Positions 1 through 6,642 of a DNA stretch of 7,934 nt are shown piece by piece. Position numbers and translations under genes: made by a program. This DNA comes from Acidobacteriota bacterium. Lineage in GTDB: Bacteria; Actinomycetota; Actinomycetes; Actinomycetales; Micrococcaceae. The stretch is from the NCBI GenBank assembly GCA_019352125.1, contig JABBNV010000122.1, forward strand, positions 1 to 7,934. The letters are read 5' to 3'. The notes under the pieces were generated by a model that did not search any database, was not told the DNA's origin, and worked only from the letters and a program-made list of their open reading frames with translations. Numbering within the stretch: position 1 is the stretch's first letter; the number at the start of each line of letters is the position of its first letter.

Positions 1-1839
1 GCCACCCCCCATGCCGCCGCCCGTGAAACCGTCAACGTCATTTTGTGCCAGTTGCGCTGCCTGCTGAGCCAGAGTGGCCGCCTGCTGGGCGTAGGTCAAA
101 GCGGACACTGGATCCGACTGCTGGATAGACAAGGCGTAGTCCAGATTGCGCTGGGCCTCTGCGATGCGGGTCCGTGCCTCGGAGCCCACGCCGCCGCGCC
201 GGGCTGCAATGAAGTCGCTCGTCGCTGAAATTTGGCCCTGAGCGGTCGAAATGGCCTGGTGCAGCTGCGCTTGTGCGCGTTGCGCTTGCTGCTGTTGATC
301 GCGAATCCCGGTCAGCATGGCGTCCAGCGAGGAATGCGCGCTCTCCACCTGGTTGAGGGTAGCTGCAGGATCCAGCTTGCCGCTGGCCAGCTTTCCCCGG
401 GCGTCATTGAGGGCTGCCTCCGCCGCGGCAACCTGCGCACCGAGTTGAGAGTTCTGGCTGGCCGCAGCCATGGCTTTCGCCTGAGCAATATCAGAGGATG
501 CAGCCCCAATAGCCTCTTGCAATTGAGCCGCCGCCGCGTCCAAGTCCGTGGACACCTTGGTGATGGCGTCGCAGAGCACTTTGGCCTGGTGCAAGCTCTC
601 CTCCGCAGCACGGACGGCAATGGCTGCGCCGGGAGCGTCCTGTGCTTCGATCTTGGAGCTGGCGGTATTCGCTGCGGTGGACACAAAATCCAGCCGGTCC
701 TCGGCCTGGCTAACGTTGTCCTTGATGGGAGCCAACGCGCTGTCTGAATACTTCTGCCCCATGGCATCGAGGCGCATTTGCGACTCGGAGAGGTGGCTAG
801 CCAGTTCCTTGGCGTTGGAAGTGACCGTAGCCAATGCCGCGGGAGCGGTTTTCTCCAGCTCACGCAAGGAATCGAAATTGGCTTTTTGCTCCTGTAGCGA
901 AGCATTGGCGGCCTCGCTACGTCGAATAATCTCGCCATACCAGGCACGCTGATCCGCAATAGAGTCCGGGATCTCATCATCGAGTTGCTGCTGCAGCTTG
1001 AAGGACTCGCTCAGGTGCCCCTTGGCATCCGCAAGGGCCTGCTGGAACGGTTTCACTGCGTCGTCTCCATAGGAGGCTTGAGCGAAGCCGATCTCCTGCT
1101 CGCTGGACTTGATAGCGTCGTCGGCCGCAATTAACAACGCGCCCGCGCGCTTGCGCAACTCGGGGATACTTACGCCAGCCATGGGATCCAGCTGCTCACC
1201 CTGGGGGCCGTATCCGGCTGCCGTAGCCTCGGCCGTCCTTTTCTTCTTTCGATTGCGCAAGGCAAGTGCAGTGCCAACCCCGCCGACGACGACGACGCCA
1301 CCCACACCCAGCGCCACGTAGCCACCGGTGGGGTTGGGAACGGAGCCGCTACCGCCGCCGGCCGCGTCACCTACTGCTGCTGCCGTATCGATGGCAGCCT
1401 GGGCATAGTCCTTCTTGCCGCCTGCCAAATTGGGCAGCACGGCGTTTTGCTGAATTGCGGCTGTCTTGCTGCGTACGGGGGAGGAATCGTTCGCTACCAC
1501 GGCGTACTTGCCTTCCGTGGCGATGGCCAAGAGCACATCATTGGTGCCCAGACCGCGGTTCTGTGCGGTAGTGGCCGCCCATTGTGTTGCGGTCTGCCCG
1601 TCAAAGCTATTCACTGTCACCACATACAAGTTGTACTTGTGGTCCTTGATAAGCGAGGCAATGGCCGCCTGAACCTCTGCTGTGCGCGAGCCCAGTACAT
1701 GGGCGTTGTCCACGATGTTTTGCCCAGCGGGAATAGTCACTGGTGGTTCTGCCTGCGCAGCAGCACCAGGCAGGAGTGTGAACCCCGCTATGGCCGTTAC
1801 GGCCGCCAGACGTGTGAGGAAACTGATTGCCCTGCGCAT
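1..1839 (-). CDS. TPM-domain membrane protein with long coiled-coil tail (C-terminus off the left edge)
   Basis: 613 codons are visible and the frame is still open at base 1, so the C-terminus is missing. The start is ATG at 1839-1837, preceded by GAAGGG (1851-1846) with a 6-nt spacer. Residues 1-30 form a signal peptide: MRR, then a hydrophobic core, then AAAQA before EPP. Residues about 38-160 are a TPM domain (TLP18.3/Psb32/MOLO-1 fold), opening with NIVDNAHVLG and containing the strand YNLYVVTV. A Gly-rich linker leads to one membrane segment (about 172-194), followed by the basic stop RNRKKKR. Residues about 220-600 are Ala/Gln/Glu-rich helices, probably several coiled coils. The last visible residues (GFTGGGMGGG) start a Gly-rich tail, common in this family, so little is likely missing. 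Predicted topology is TPM domain outside and coiled coil inside. TPM domains elsewhere act in photosystem II repair, and some have phosphatase activity; the role here is unknown. It is divergent from htrA. Confidence 0.9.
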   Translation of the reverse strand, partial: MRRAISFLTRLAAVTAIAGFTLLPGAAAQAEPPVTIPAGQNIVDNAHVLGSRTAEVQAAIASLIKDHKYNLYVVTVNSFDGQTATQWAATTAQNRGLGTNDVLLAIATEGKYAVVANDSSPVRSKTAAIQQNAVLPNLAGGKKDYAQAAIDTAAAVGDAAGGGSGSVPNPTGGYVALGVGGVVVVGGVGTALALRNRKKKRTAEATAAGYGPQGEQLDPMAGVSIPELRKRAGALLIAADDAIKSSEQEIGFAQASYGDDAVKPFQQALADAKGHLSESFKLQQQLDDEIPDSIADQRAWYGEIIRRSEAANASLQEQKANFDSLRELEKTAPAALATVTSNAKELASHLSESQMRLDAMGQKYSDSALAPIKDNVSQAEDRLDFVSTAANTASSKIEAQDAPGAAIAVRAAEESLHQAKVLCDAITKVSTDLDAAAAQLQEAIGAASSDIAQAKAMAAASQNSQLGAQVAAAEAALNDARGKLASGKLDPAATLNQVESAHSSLDAMLTGIRDQQQQAQRAQAQLHQAISTAQGQISATSDFIAARRGGVGSEARTRIAEAQRNLDYALSIQQSDPVSALTYAQQAATLAQQAAQLAQNDVDGFTGGGMGGG

Positions 1840-2077
1840 CGATCACCCTTCGGGATACAAAAGTACCCGCACCGTGGTGCCAGGCTCGCGTTGGTGAATA
1901 TCCTTGGCGAACTGTGGCGTGGAACGGGTAATTGCCGCATCCAACGGCGTCCTTGCTGCAAACGCTGCGGAGCCACGGCAATTCCCTTTGATTCTATGGG
2001 TCGATCTTGCTGGCAGTCCACCGAATACACTGCGCCGCTAGCGAACGCGCCGAACGGGAGTTTCCGTGCTGGCAGGC

Positions 2078-2083
2078 TAAAAT
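2078..2083 (+). promoter_or_regulatory. Possible -10 element for htrA (TAAAAT)
   Basis: TAAAAT matches five of six bases of the sigma-70/SigA-type -10 consensus and sits about 95 bp before the htrA start. The expected -35 position, around 2055-2061, holds no TTGACA-like hexamer, so the call rests on the -10 alone. An alternative, CATAGT at 2146-2151, would give a leader of only about 20 nt and also lacks a -35. HtrA genes in actinobacteria are often controlled by envelope-stress regulators, which could compensate for a poor -35; this is inference. Confidence 0.25.
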
Positions 2084-2109
2084 GGGAGCATTCCATTCAC
2101 AGGGAGCAT
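2084..2109 (+). repeat. Short direct repeat GGGAGCAT upstream of htrA
   Basis: The octamer GGGAGCAT occurs at 2084-2091 and again at 2102-2109, a period of 18 bp. It lies just downstream of the possible -10 and 70-95 bp before the htrA start. Two direct half-sites nearly two helical turns apart could be a response-regulator operator, but a single pair of 8-mers may also be chance. Confidence 0.3.
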
Positions 2110-2178
2110 CCAGCAAACGGTCGCAAATAGCTCAGACTTCCGGACCATAGTGGAGTTACCGATGAGGAAGGAATTGCA

Positions 2179-3798
2179 ATGACTGAGAGTAACGGGACAC
2201 CGGAGAATGGCCACGGTGCCACTCCCGCCCCGAACCACGAGTCGGCCCTAGGCAACACCGCAGACGGGCCCCAATACCCAACGGAGCAGCTAGGAAGCTA
2301 CAGCGCTCCCACAGCGCCTGTACAACACACACCCACTGCACCTGTGGCCAGCTGGCAAAGCCCCAGCTGGCAGAACGCCGCGCCACAGAACACTGGCGAG
2401 CCACGATACGGCGTGCACTCCGCAGAACAAAGCGCACAGCACGCTCAGCAGCCCACGCAGGCTCAGCAGCAGCCCACGTATGGTCAGTACGCTGGGAGTT
2501 CTTTTGGCACGCCTACTCCGCCGCCGCCGTCGATCCCGCCGGGTCAATACCCCGCATCCAACGGTGGCCCGCGGGCTCCGAAGCGCAAAGTTGGCGCCGG
2601 AATTTTCGTTGCCAGCGTGGTGGCCGCCGCGCTCATTGGCGGTGGCGCCGCAGCTGGTACCACTTTGCTGGTAGGCAACATTGGCAGCGCCAGCTCCTCC
2701 GTCGCTCCGGCGCAGAACTCACCGCTTATTGTCAACAACACTGACTCCGTCAATGCCGTCACCGCGGCGGCGCAGAAGGCCTCGCCCAGCGTGGTCACCA
2801 TCTCCGCGACCTCGGGTCAATCCGGTGGAACTGGTTCTGGTGTCATTTTGGATACCGCCGGGCACATTCTGACCAACACCCACGTGGTCACCCTGGATGG
2901 CCAGGCAGCAAATGCCGCCATTGAGGTCCGCACCAATGACGGGAAGGTCTACACGGCCAAGGTAGTCGGTACTGACCCGCTCAATGACCTGGCCGTGATC
3001 AAGATTGATGCTCCGAACCTCACTCCGGCAACACTCGGTGACTCCTCCAAAATCAACGTGGGTGACACGGTAGTGGCCATCGGCGCACCGTTGGGCCTGG
3101 CTGGAACGGTTACTGATGGCATCGTCTCCACCTTGAACCGGACTATTTCGGTGGCCTCCAGTGCCGTACCGAAGTCTCAGTCCGATTCGTCCCAGGGAAG
3201 CAACGGCGGGGGTAATGGCTTCAACTTTGCGCCGCCGGACGGTTCTAACGGGACGAAGAGCTCCGGCGCAGGATCGATTAGCCTCAACGTCATTCAGACG
3301 GATGCGGCCATCAACCCCGGGAACTCCGGTGGTGCACTCACCAACACCAAGGGTGAGGTCATTGGCATCAACGTGGCCATCGCATCGGCCAGCCAATCGT
3401 CGTCTTCCTCGAGCGGCCAGAGTGGAAATATCGGCGTTGGCTTCTCGATTCCCATCAATAATGCCAAGCGGATTGCGGATGAAATCATCAGCACGGGAAG
3501 CGCAACACATGGTCAGCTGGGTGTTTCGGTGAAGCCTCAGGCGGCTAGCACCAATTCCCAGTTCGACGTCGGTGCTCAGATCGCGTCAGTGACGTCCGGC
3601 TCGGCTGCTGACAAGGCCGGACTCAAGGTGGGTGACGTGGTCACCCACCTGGGGGATCGCACCATCACGGATGCCTCGGAACTGACCGCGGCTGTCCGTG
3701 AGCAGGCTGCCGGAGCCACCGTCAAGGTGACGTTCCTGCGGGACGGCAAGCAGCAAGCAGTCGATGTGAAGCTGGATGCCGCCTCAGTCGGCGGCTAA
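2179..3798 (+). CDS. htrA: HtrA/PepD-type membrane-anchored serine protease with PDZ domain
   Basis: 539 residues. This ATG-dependent serine endoprotease of the trypsin-like S1C (HtrA/DegP) family is predicted to degrade or refold damaged proteins outside the membrane. Residues 1-134 are a hydrophilic Pro/Gln/Ala-rich cytoplasmic tail. PKRK precedes a membrane segment (about 139-165) with no signal-peptidase site evident. The protease domain spans about 190-438 with the triad His235 (TNTHVV), Asp270 (NDLAVIKID) and Ser383 (GNSGGAL), so it should be active. A PDZ domain covers about 446-535. The stretch IQTDAAINPGNSGGAL and the RIADEIISTG segment closely recall mycobacterial PepD. Two low-complexity loops, Ser/Gly/Asn-rich at 330-366 and Ser-rich at 402-416, enlarge the protease domain. 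The start is supported by AGGAAGGA (2165-2172) with a 6-nt spacer. It stands alone between a divergent TPM gene and a terminator hairpin. Confidence 0.96.
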   Translation: MTESNGTPENGHGATPAPNHESALGNTADGPQYPTEQLGSYSAPTAPVQHTPTAPVASWQSPSWQNAAPQNTGEPRYGVHSAEQSAQHAQQPTQAQQQPTYGQYAGSSFGTPTPPPPSIPPGQYPASNGGPRAPKRKVGAGIFVASVVAAALIGGGAAAGTTLLVGNIGSASSSVAPAQNSPLIVNNTDSVNAVTAAAQKASPSVVTISATSGQSGGTGSGVILDTAGHILTNTHVVTLDGQAANAAIEVRTNDGKVYTAKVVGTDPLNDLAVIKIDAPNLTPATLGDSSKINVGDTVVAIGAPLGLAGTVTDGIVSTLNRTISVASSAVPKSQSDSSQGSNGGGNGFNFAPPDGSNGTKSSGAGSISLNVIQTDAAINPGNSGGALTNTKGEVIGINVAIASASQSSSSSSGQSGNIGVGFSIPINNAKRIADEIISTGSATHGQLGVSVKPQAASTNSQFDVGAQIASVTSGSAADKAGLKVGDVVTHLGDRTITDASELTAAVREQAAGATVKVTFLRDGKQQAVDVKLDAASVGG

Positions 3799-3832
3799 CC
3801 GAGTACATCCTCCTCTCCCCGGTTGAAGAATA

Positions 3833-3874
3833 AAGGCTGCGGTTTCACGGTAACTACCGTGGAACCGCAGCCTT
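3833..3874 (+). terminator. Strong terminator hairpin after htrA
   Basis: An 18-bp stem (arms 3833-3850 and 3857-3874, AAGGCTGCGG...CCGCAGCCTT) encloses the 6-nt loop TAACTA. All positions pair; one pair is G-U when read on the plus strand. It begins 34 nt after the htrA stop. The right arm ends in CCTTCGTT rather than a long T-run, as is common in high-GC Gram-positives. It separates htrA from the etfBA promoter region. Confidence 0.85.
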
Positions 3875-3897
3875 CGTTAAACCCCGTCCTTGGGCGC

Positions 3898-3925
3898 TTG
3901 CGAGCGTCAATTTTCGCCATATTGT
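3898..3925 (+). promoter_or_regulatory. etfB: Possible promoter for etfBA
   Basis: TTGCGA (3898-3903) and TATTGT (3920-3925) are separated by 16 bp; each matches four of six bases of the sigma-70/SigA-type consensus. The position, after the htrA terminator and about 70 bp before etfB, is right for an etfBA promoter. The match is weak and no operator palindrome was recognised around it. Confidence 0.3.
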
Positions 3926-3977
3926 AGCCTCACGGTGGGCGTGCATTTCCGGCCGGTGCAAGCGGGGCATTAGGCTC

Positions 3978-3984
3978 GGAGGTG
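3978..3984 (+). promoter_or_regulatory. etfB: Ribosome binding site bearing on the etfB start
   Basis: GGAGGTG is an excellent Shine-Dalgarno sequence, but it lies 12 nt before the ATG at 3997, longer than usual. An in-frame TAG at 3988-3990 rules out any earlier start. A second purine run, GAAGGG (4008-4013), precedes an in-frame GTG at 4018 by 4 nt. Both starts are therefore possible; the ATG is preferred for the stronger site and codon. Confidence 0.55.
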
Positions 3985-3996
3985 CTCTAGTAACCC

Positions 3997-4839
3997 ATGC
4001 AGCGATTGAAGGGCCACGTGGCACAGTCAGCACTAAACATCATTGTTCTCATCAAGCATGTTCCGGACGCGCAATTTGACCGGCGGCTAGCCGAAGATTC
4101 ACACCGGATGGACCGCTCGGAGAGCATCCTTTCGGAGCTGGATGAATATGCTCTGGAGGCCGCGCTGGCGCTCAGTGAACAGCACGGGGGCAAGAACTCT
4201 GAGAATACTGTTACCGCAGTCACCGTGGGCCCTCCCGCTGCCGTCGCGGCGGTAAAGAAAGCGCTGCAAATAGGCGCCACAGCCGGGGTTCATCTCTCGG
4301 ACGAGGCTCTGGCCGGCTCTGACGCTGCTGCAACATCGGCAGCAATTGCGGTGTTGATCCAGCATCTGGGTACGCAGACTCCGGTGGACCTGGTCCTCAC
4401 TGGAATGGCGTCTACCGACGGGGAAACGTCCCTGGTTCCGGCACAGCTGGCCGCCCGGCTGGGGCTGGCACAGTTGACGCAGGTTTCAGCGCTTTCCCTG
4501 AGCGAGGATGGCGCCACACTGATGGCCCGTCGCGATGGAGATACCGAAACGCTTGAACTTCAGGCAAGTCTGCCGGCTGTAGTGTCCGTGACGGATCAGA
4601 TTAACGAACCGCGCTACCCCAACTTCAAGGGCATCCTGGCCGCCAAGAAGAAGAAGGTGACCACCCTGACCCTGGCTGACCTTGGCTTGGACCCCGCGCT
4701 GGTGGGCGCCTCCGGTTCATGGACGGAAGTTCTTGACGCTGCGCCCCGGCCTGCCCGCGCCGCTGGAACCATCGTTTCGGATACCGGTGACGCCGGTATC
4801 CAACTGGTTGATTTCCTGGCTGCCCAGAAACTGCTCTAG
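3997..4839 (+). CDS. etfB: Electron transfer flavoprotein beta subunit
   Basis: 280 residues, FixA/EtfB family, cytoplasmic. With EtfA it forms a heterodimer that accepts electrons from acyl-CoA and related flavin dehydrogenases and passes them to the quinone pool, usually through an ETF:quinone oxidoreductase. Recognisable parts are the first strand NIIVLIKHVPDAQFDR (from residue 14), SELDEYALEAAL (46-57), the nucleotide-binding stretch LTGMASTDGETSLVPAQLA (134-152), the family segment LPAVVSVTDQINEPRYPNF (192-210), and the Lys-rich AAKKKKV. In human ETF the region around NEPRY...KKKK includes the partner-recognition loop. Most relatives begin at the equivalent of residue 13 or 14, so the first 8-12 residues may be an extension or may reflect a GTG start at 4018. 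etfA follows after 20 bp. No fixC or fixX gene is present, which argues for an ordinary, non-bifurcating ETF (inference). Confidence 0.96.
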   Translation: MQRLKGHVAQSALNIIVLIKHVPDAQFDRRLAEDSHRMDRSESILSELDEYALEAALALSEQHGGKNSENTVTAVTVGPPAAVAAVKKALQIGATAGVHLSDEALAGSDAAATSAAIAVLIQHLGTQTPVDLVLTGMASTDGETSLVPAQLAARLGLAQLTQVSALSLSEDGATLMARRDGDTETLELQASLPAVVSVTDQINEPRYPNFKGILAAKKKKVTTLTLADLGLDPALVGASGSWTEVLDAAPRPARAAGTIVSDTGDAGIQLVDFLAAQKLL

Positions 4840-4859
4840 TCCTCGAAAGGACGCTGACA

Positions 4860-5825
4860 ATGGCTACGATTCTTCTCTTTCTTGACCGCACCGGTACGGC
4901 TGCGGGATCCCCACTGAGCAAGGTCAGCGAGGAACTCTTGACACTCGCCCATACCGCCGGCGAGCCCGTGGTGGCCCTGGCTGGCCCTAGCGACGATTCA
5001 CTCCTTGAACAGCTGGGGCGTCACGGTGTGTCGCGGGTCCTGGTGAGCGAACAGCCGGAACTCAATGACTACTTGCTAGCGCCGAAGGCAGATTTTCTAG
5101 CTCACATGGTCATATCCACTGGGGCGTGTGCGGTGTTGTTGGAAAACTCGGCAGACGGTAAGGATCTGGCGGGGCGGCTCGGGATTGCCTTGTCGGCTGG
5201 CGTCATCACGGATGTGGTGGGTCTGGACTCGGAGCTGGTGGCCGAGAAGTCAGTGCTGGCGGGTGAGTACAACGTGCGGGCCCGCGTCACCACGGCCACC
5301 GCCATCCTGACTGTCAAGGCGAACATCGTTGACGTTGTAGCGGCGGAAACTCCGGTGACGGCAGCGGTAGAGACCGTCGAGGTCCCCTTTGACGCTGCCA
5401 GCCAGCAGGTGCGTATTGTGCAGCGTAGCCCGCGGGCGGTCTCTGGGCGGCCGGCGCTGGAAGACGCTCGGGTGGTGGTGGCAGGTGGCCGCGGGCTGGA
5501 CGGGGACTTTGGCCCCGTTGAACAGCTTGCCGACGCCTTGGGTGCAGCGGTGGGGGCCTCCCGAGCAGCCACGGATGCGGGATGGATTGACCACGCGTTT
5601 CAGGTAGGGCAAACCGGCAAAACCGTCTCGCCGCAGCTTTACATTTCGGTAGGGATTTCCGGGGCTATTCAACAAAAAGCCGGGATGCAAACCTCCAAGG
5701 TCATTGTTGCCATTAACAATGACGAGGATTCACCCGTGTTTGAAATCGCTGACTTTGGGATTGTGGGAGATCTATTCGAGGTGCTGCCGCAGGCTACGGC
5801 GGAAATTCTGCGTCGCAGGGCCTGA
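4860..5825 (+). CDS. etfA: Electron transfer flavoprotein alpha subunit
   Basis: 321 residues, FixB/EtfA family, the FAD-carrying partner of EtfB. The N-terminal domain (about 1-190) contacts the beta subunit. The C-terminal FAD domain (about 200-321) contains ARVVVAGGRGL (203-213), SRAATDAGW (234-242), QVGQTGKTVSPQLY (248-261), then GISGAIQ and SKVIVAIN of the family signature. Arg235 and Thr252 match residues that surround the isoalloxazine ring in characterised ETFs. The signature His after GISGAIQ is Gln272 here, and the residue two after the LY of the signature is Ser rather than Ala or Thr. The ATG is preceded by AAAGGA (4846-4851) with an 8-nt spacer and lies 20 bp after etfB, so the two are surely co-transcribed. 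The stop lies 19 bp from the stop of the convergent methyltransferase gene, with no clear terminator between. Confidence 0.96.
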   Translation: MATILLFLDRTGTAAGSPLSKVSEELLTLAHTAGEPVVALAGPSDDSLLEQLGRHGVSRVLVSEQPELNDYLLAPKADFLAHMVISTGACAVLLENSADGKDLAGRLGIALSAGVITDVVGLDSELVAEKSVLAGEYNVRARVTTATAILTVKANIVDVVAAETPVTAAVETVEVPFDAASQQVRIVQRSPRAVSGRPALEDARVVVAGGRGLDGDFGPVEQLADALGAAVGASRAATDAGWIDHAFQVGQTGKTVSPQLYISVGISGAIQQKAGMQTSKVIVAINNDEDSPVFEIADFGIVGDLFEVLPQATAEILRRRA

Positions 5826-5844
5826 GGAGGACGGGGAGACTCCG

Positions 5845-6642
5845 CTAGCTGGGGAAGCGCCGCTTGCCGGTGGCAATGAGTACCTCGGCGGCCACGTGGG
5901 TGTGATCCAGTGTGCTGAGGAAATCCTGGCGCACCCGCTCAACAGCGGCCGGTTCCGTGGGCAACATTCCGGCCACGAGGGAGCCAAGCACAAACTGCCA
6001 TGCTGAATTCTGGGTGACTTCGATGCTCACGGCAGTAGATTGCACTCGAATATCGCGCAGCCCCAACCCTTTCAACCACGCTGCCAGGGACTCGGGTGTG
6101 CCTATGGCATCAATGTTGGCCATGACGGCGGGATTGACGGTTCCGGCCCGGTAACCCTCCCGCTTGACAGCTGCCAGCGCCAACCGGGTGATCTCCATGA
6201 AGGGACGACCATGCCAAGTGCTCAGCGCCAGAGTGCCGCCGGGCCGTAGTTTGTTCACCAATGCCTGAGCGCCAGCGTTCATCTGAGGAAAGAAGAACAC
6301 TCCGAAACAGCACAGAGCGGCGTCGTAAGCGTAGTCGCGAGAAAAGCTCACCACGTCACTGGCGTGGAAAGAAAGCTGCGGCAGATCCGGTGCCGCGGCG
6401 CGGGCCACGTCCAGCATCCCCTCTGCCAGGTCAACGCCGTCTACCTTGCCTTGCGGGCCCACTTGATGCGCGGCAGGAGTGGCGCTGGTACCGGTGCCAC
6501 AGCAAGCGTCCAGGACGGCGTCGTTCTTCTTTAGCCCCGCGGCGTCCACCACTTGCTGGGCCAACGGGGCCCACAATTGCTCCGTCCAGGAGCTAAATCC
6601 CGAGGCCAGAGTGGAAAAGTCCGGCGATGGCTCGGTAGTCAC
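5845..6642 (-). CDS. Class I SAM-dependent methyltransferase, paralogue A
   Basis: 265 residues with a Rossmann-fold methyltransferase domain (Methyltransf_11/25 or UbiE-like). Motif I is VLDACCGTG (43-51), where Cys replaces the first Gly of the usual DxGxGxG. The ribose-binding acid is Asp71 in VDGVDLAEGML. Asp96 (ASDV) is the likely adenine contact, YDAALCCFGVFFFPQM (106-121) is motif IV, and LRPGGTLALSTW (132-143) follows. The C-terminal part (about 165-265) is a cap-like region that probably sets substrate choice. It aligns along its whole length with the upstream gene, so the two arose by tandem duplication. The start is GTG (6642-6640), fused with the preceding stop in GTGA; no separate ribosome binding site is evident, so translation is probably coupled. 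The substrate cannot be read from the sequence; a small molecule or quinone is as likely as RNA. Confidence 0.88.
   Translation of the reverse strand: MTTEPSPDFSTLASGFSSWTEQLWAPLAQQVVDAAGLKKNDAVLDACCGTGTSATPAAHQVGPQGKVDGVDLAEGMLDVARAAAPDLPQLSFHASDVVSFSRDYAYDAALCCFGVFFFPQMNAGAQALVNKLRPGGTLALSTWHGRPFMEITRLALAAVKREGYRAGTVNPAVMANIDAIGTPESLAAWLKGLGLRDIRVQSTAVSIEVTQNSAWQFVLGSLVAGMLPTEPAAVERVRQDFLSTLDHTHVAAEVLIATGKRRFPS

Larger units (their letters stand above)
1840..2178. other. Divergent intergenic region between the TPM gene and htrA
   Basis: These 339 bp must hold the promoters of both divergent genes. No convincing RNA gene, terminator or small ORF was seen. The plus-strand open frame crossing the region (from 1447) mostly lies antisense to the TPM gene and has no family resemblance, so it was not called. 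What can be seen is a ribosome binding site at each end (GAAGGG for the TPM gene, AGGAAGGA at 2165-2172 for htrA), one weak -10-like element for htrA at 2078-2083, and a short direct repeat at 2084-2109. No good -35/-10 pair was found for the TPM gene on the minus strand. Confidence 0.7.

Noticed and set aside
312..980. Minus-strand open frame of 222 codons inside the TPM gene
   Set aside because: It is a shifted frame of the TPM gene itself; the product is Arg/Pro/Leu-rich as expected for an out-of-frame reading of high-GC DNA.
1921..1951. GGAAC...CGTC pair resembling an ECF sigma factor promoter upstream of htrA
   Set aside because: The spacing is 22 bp, well beyond the 16-17 bp usual for ECF promoters, and the pair lies about 230 bp from the htrA start.
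1930..1983. Perfect 8-bp inverted repeat AATTGCCG / CGGCAATT with a 38-bp spacer
   Set aside because: About one such pair is expected by chance in a region of this length, the spacer is long for an operator, and neither arm extends.
1447..2130. Plus-strand open frame of 227 codons across the TPM gene start and the intergenic region
   Set aside because: Most of it is antisense to a clearly coding gene with signal peptide and TPM domain. The product is Cys/Arg/His-rich with no recognisable motif, and there is no convincing ribosome binding site.
2719..3510. Minus-strand open frame of 263 codons antisense to htrA
   Set aside because: The frame lies fully inside htrA, whose own frame carries the catalytic triad. 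The Arg/Gly-rich product shows no family features.
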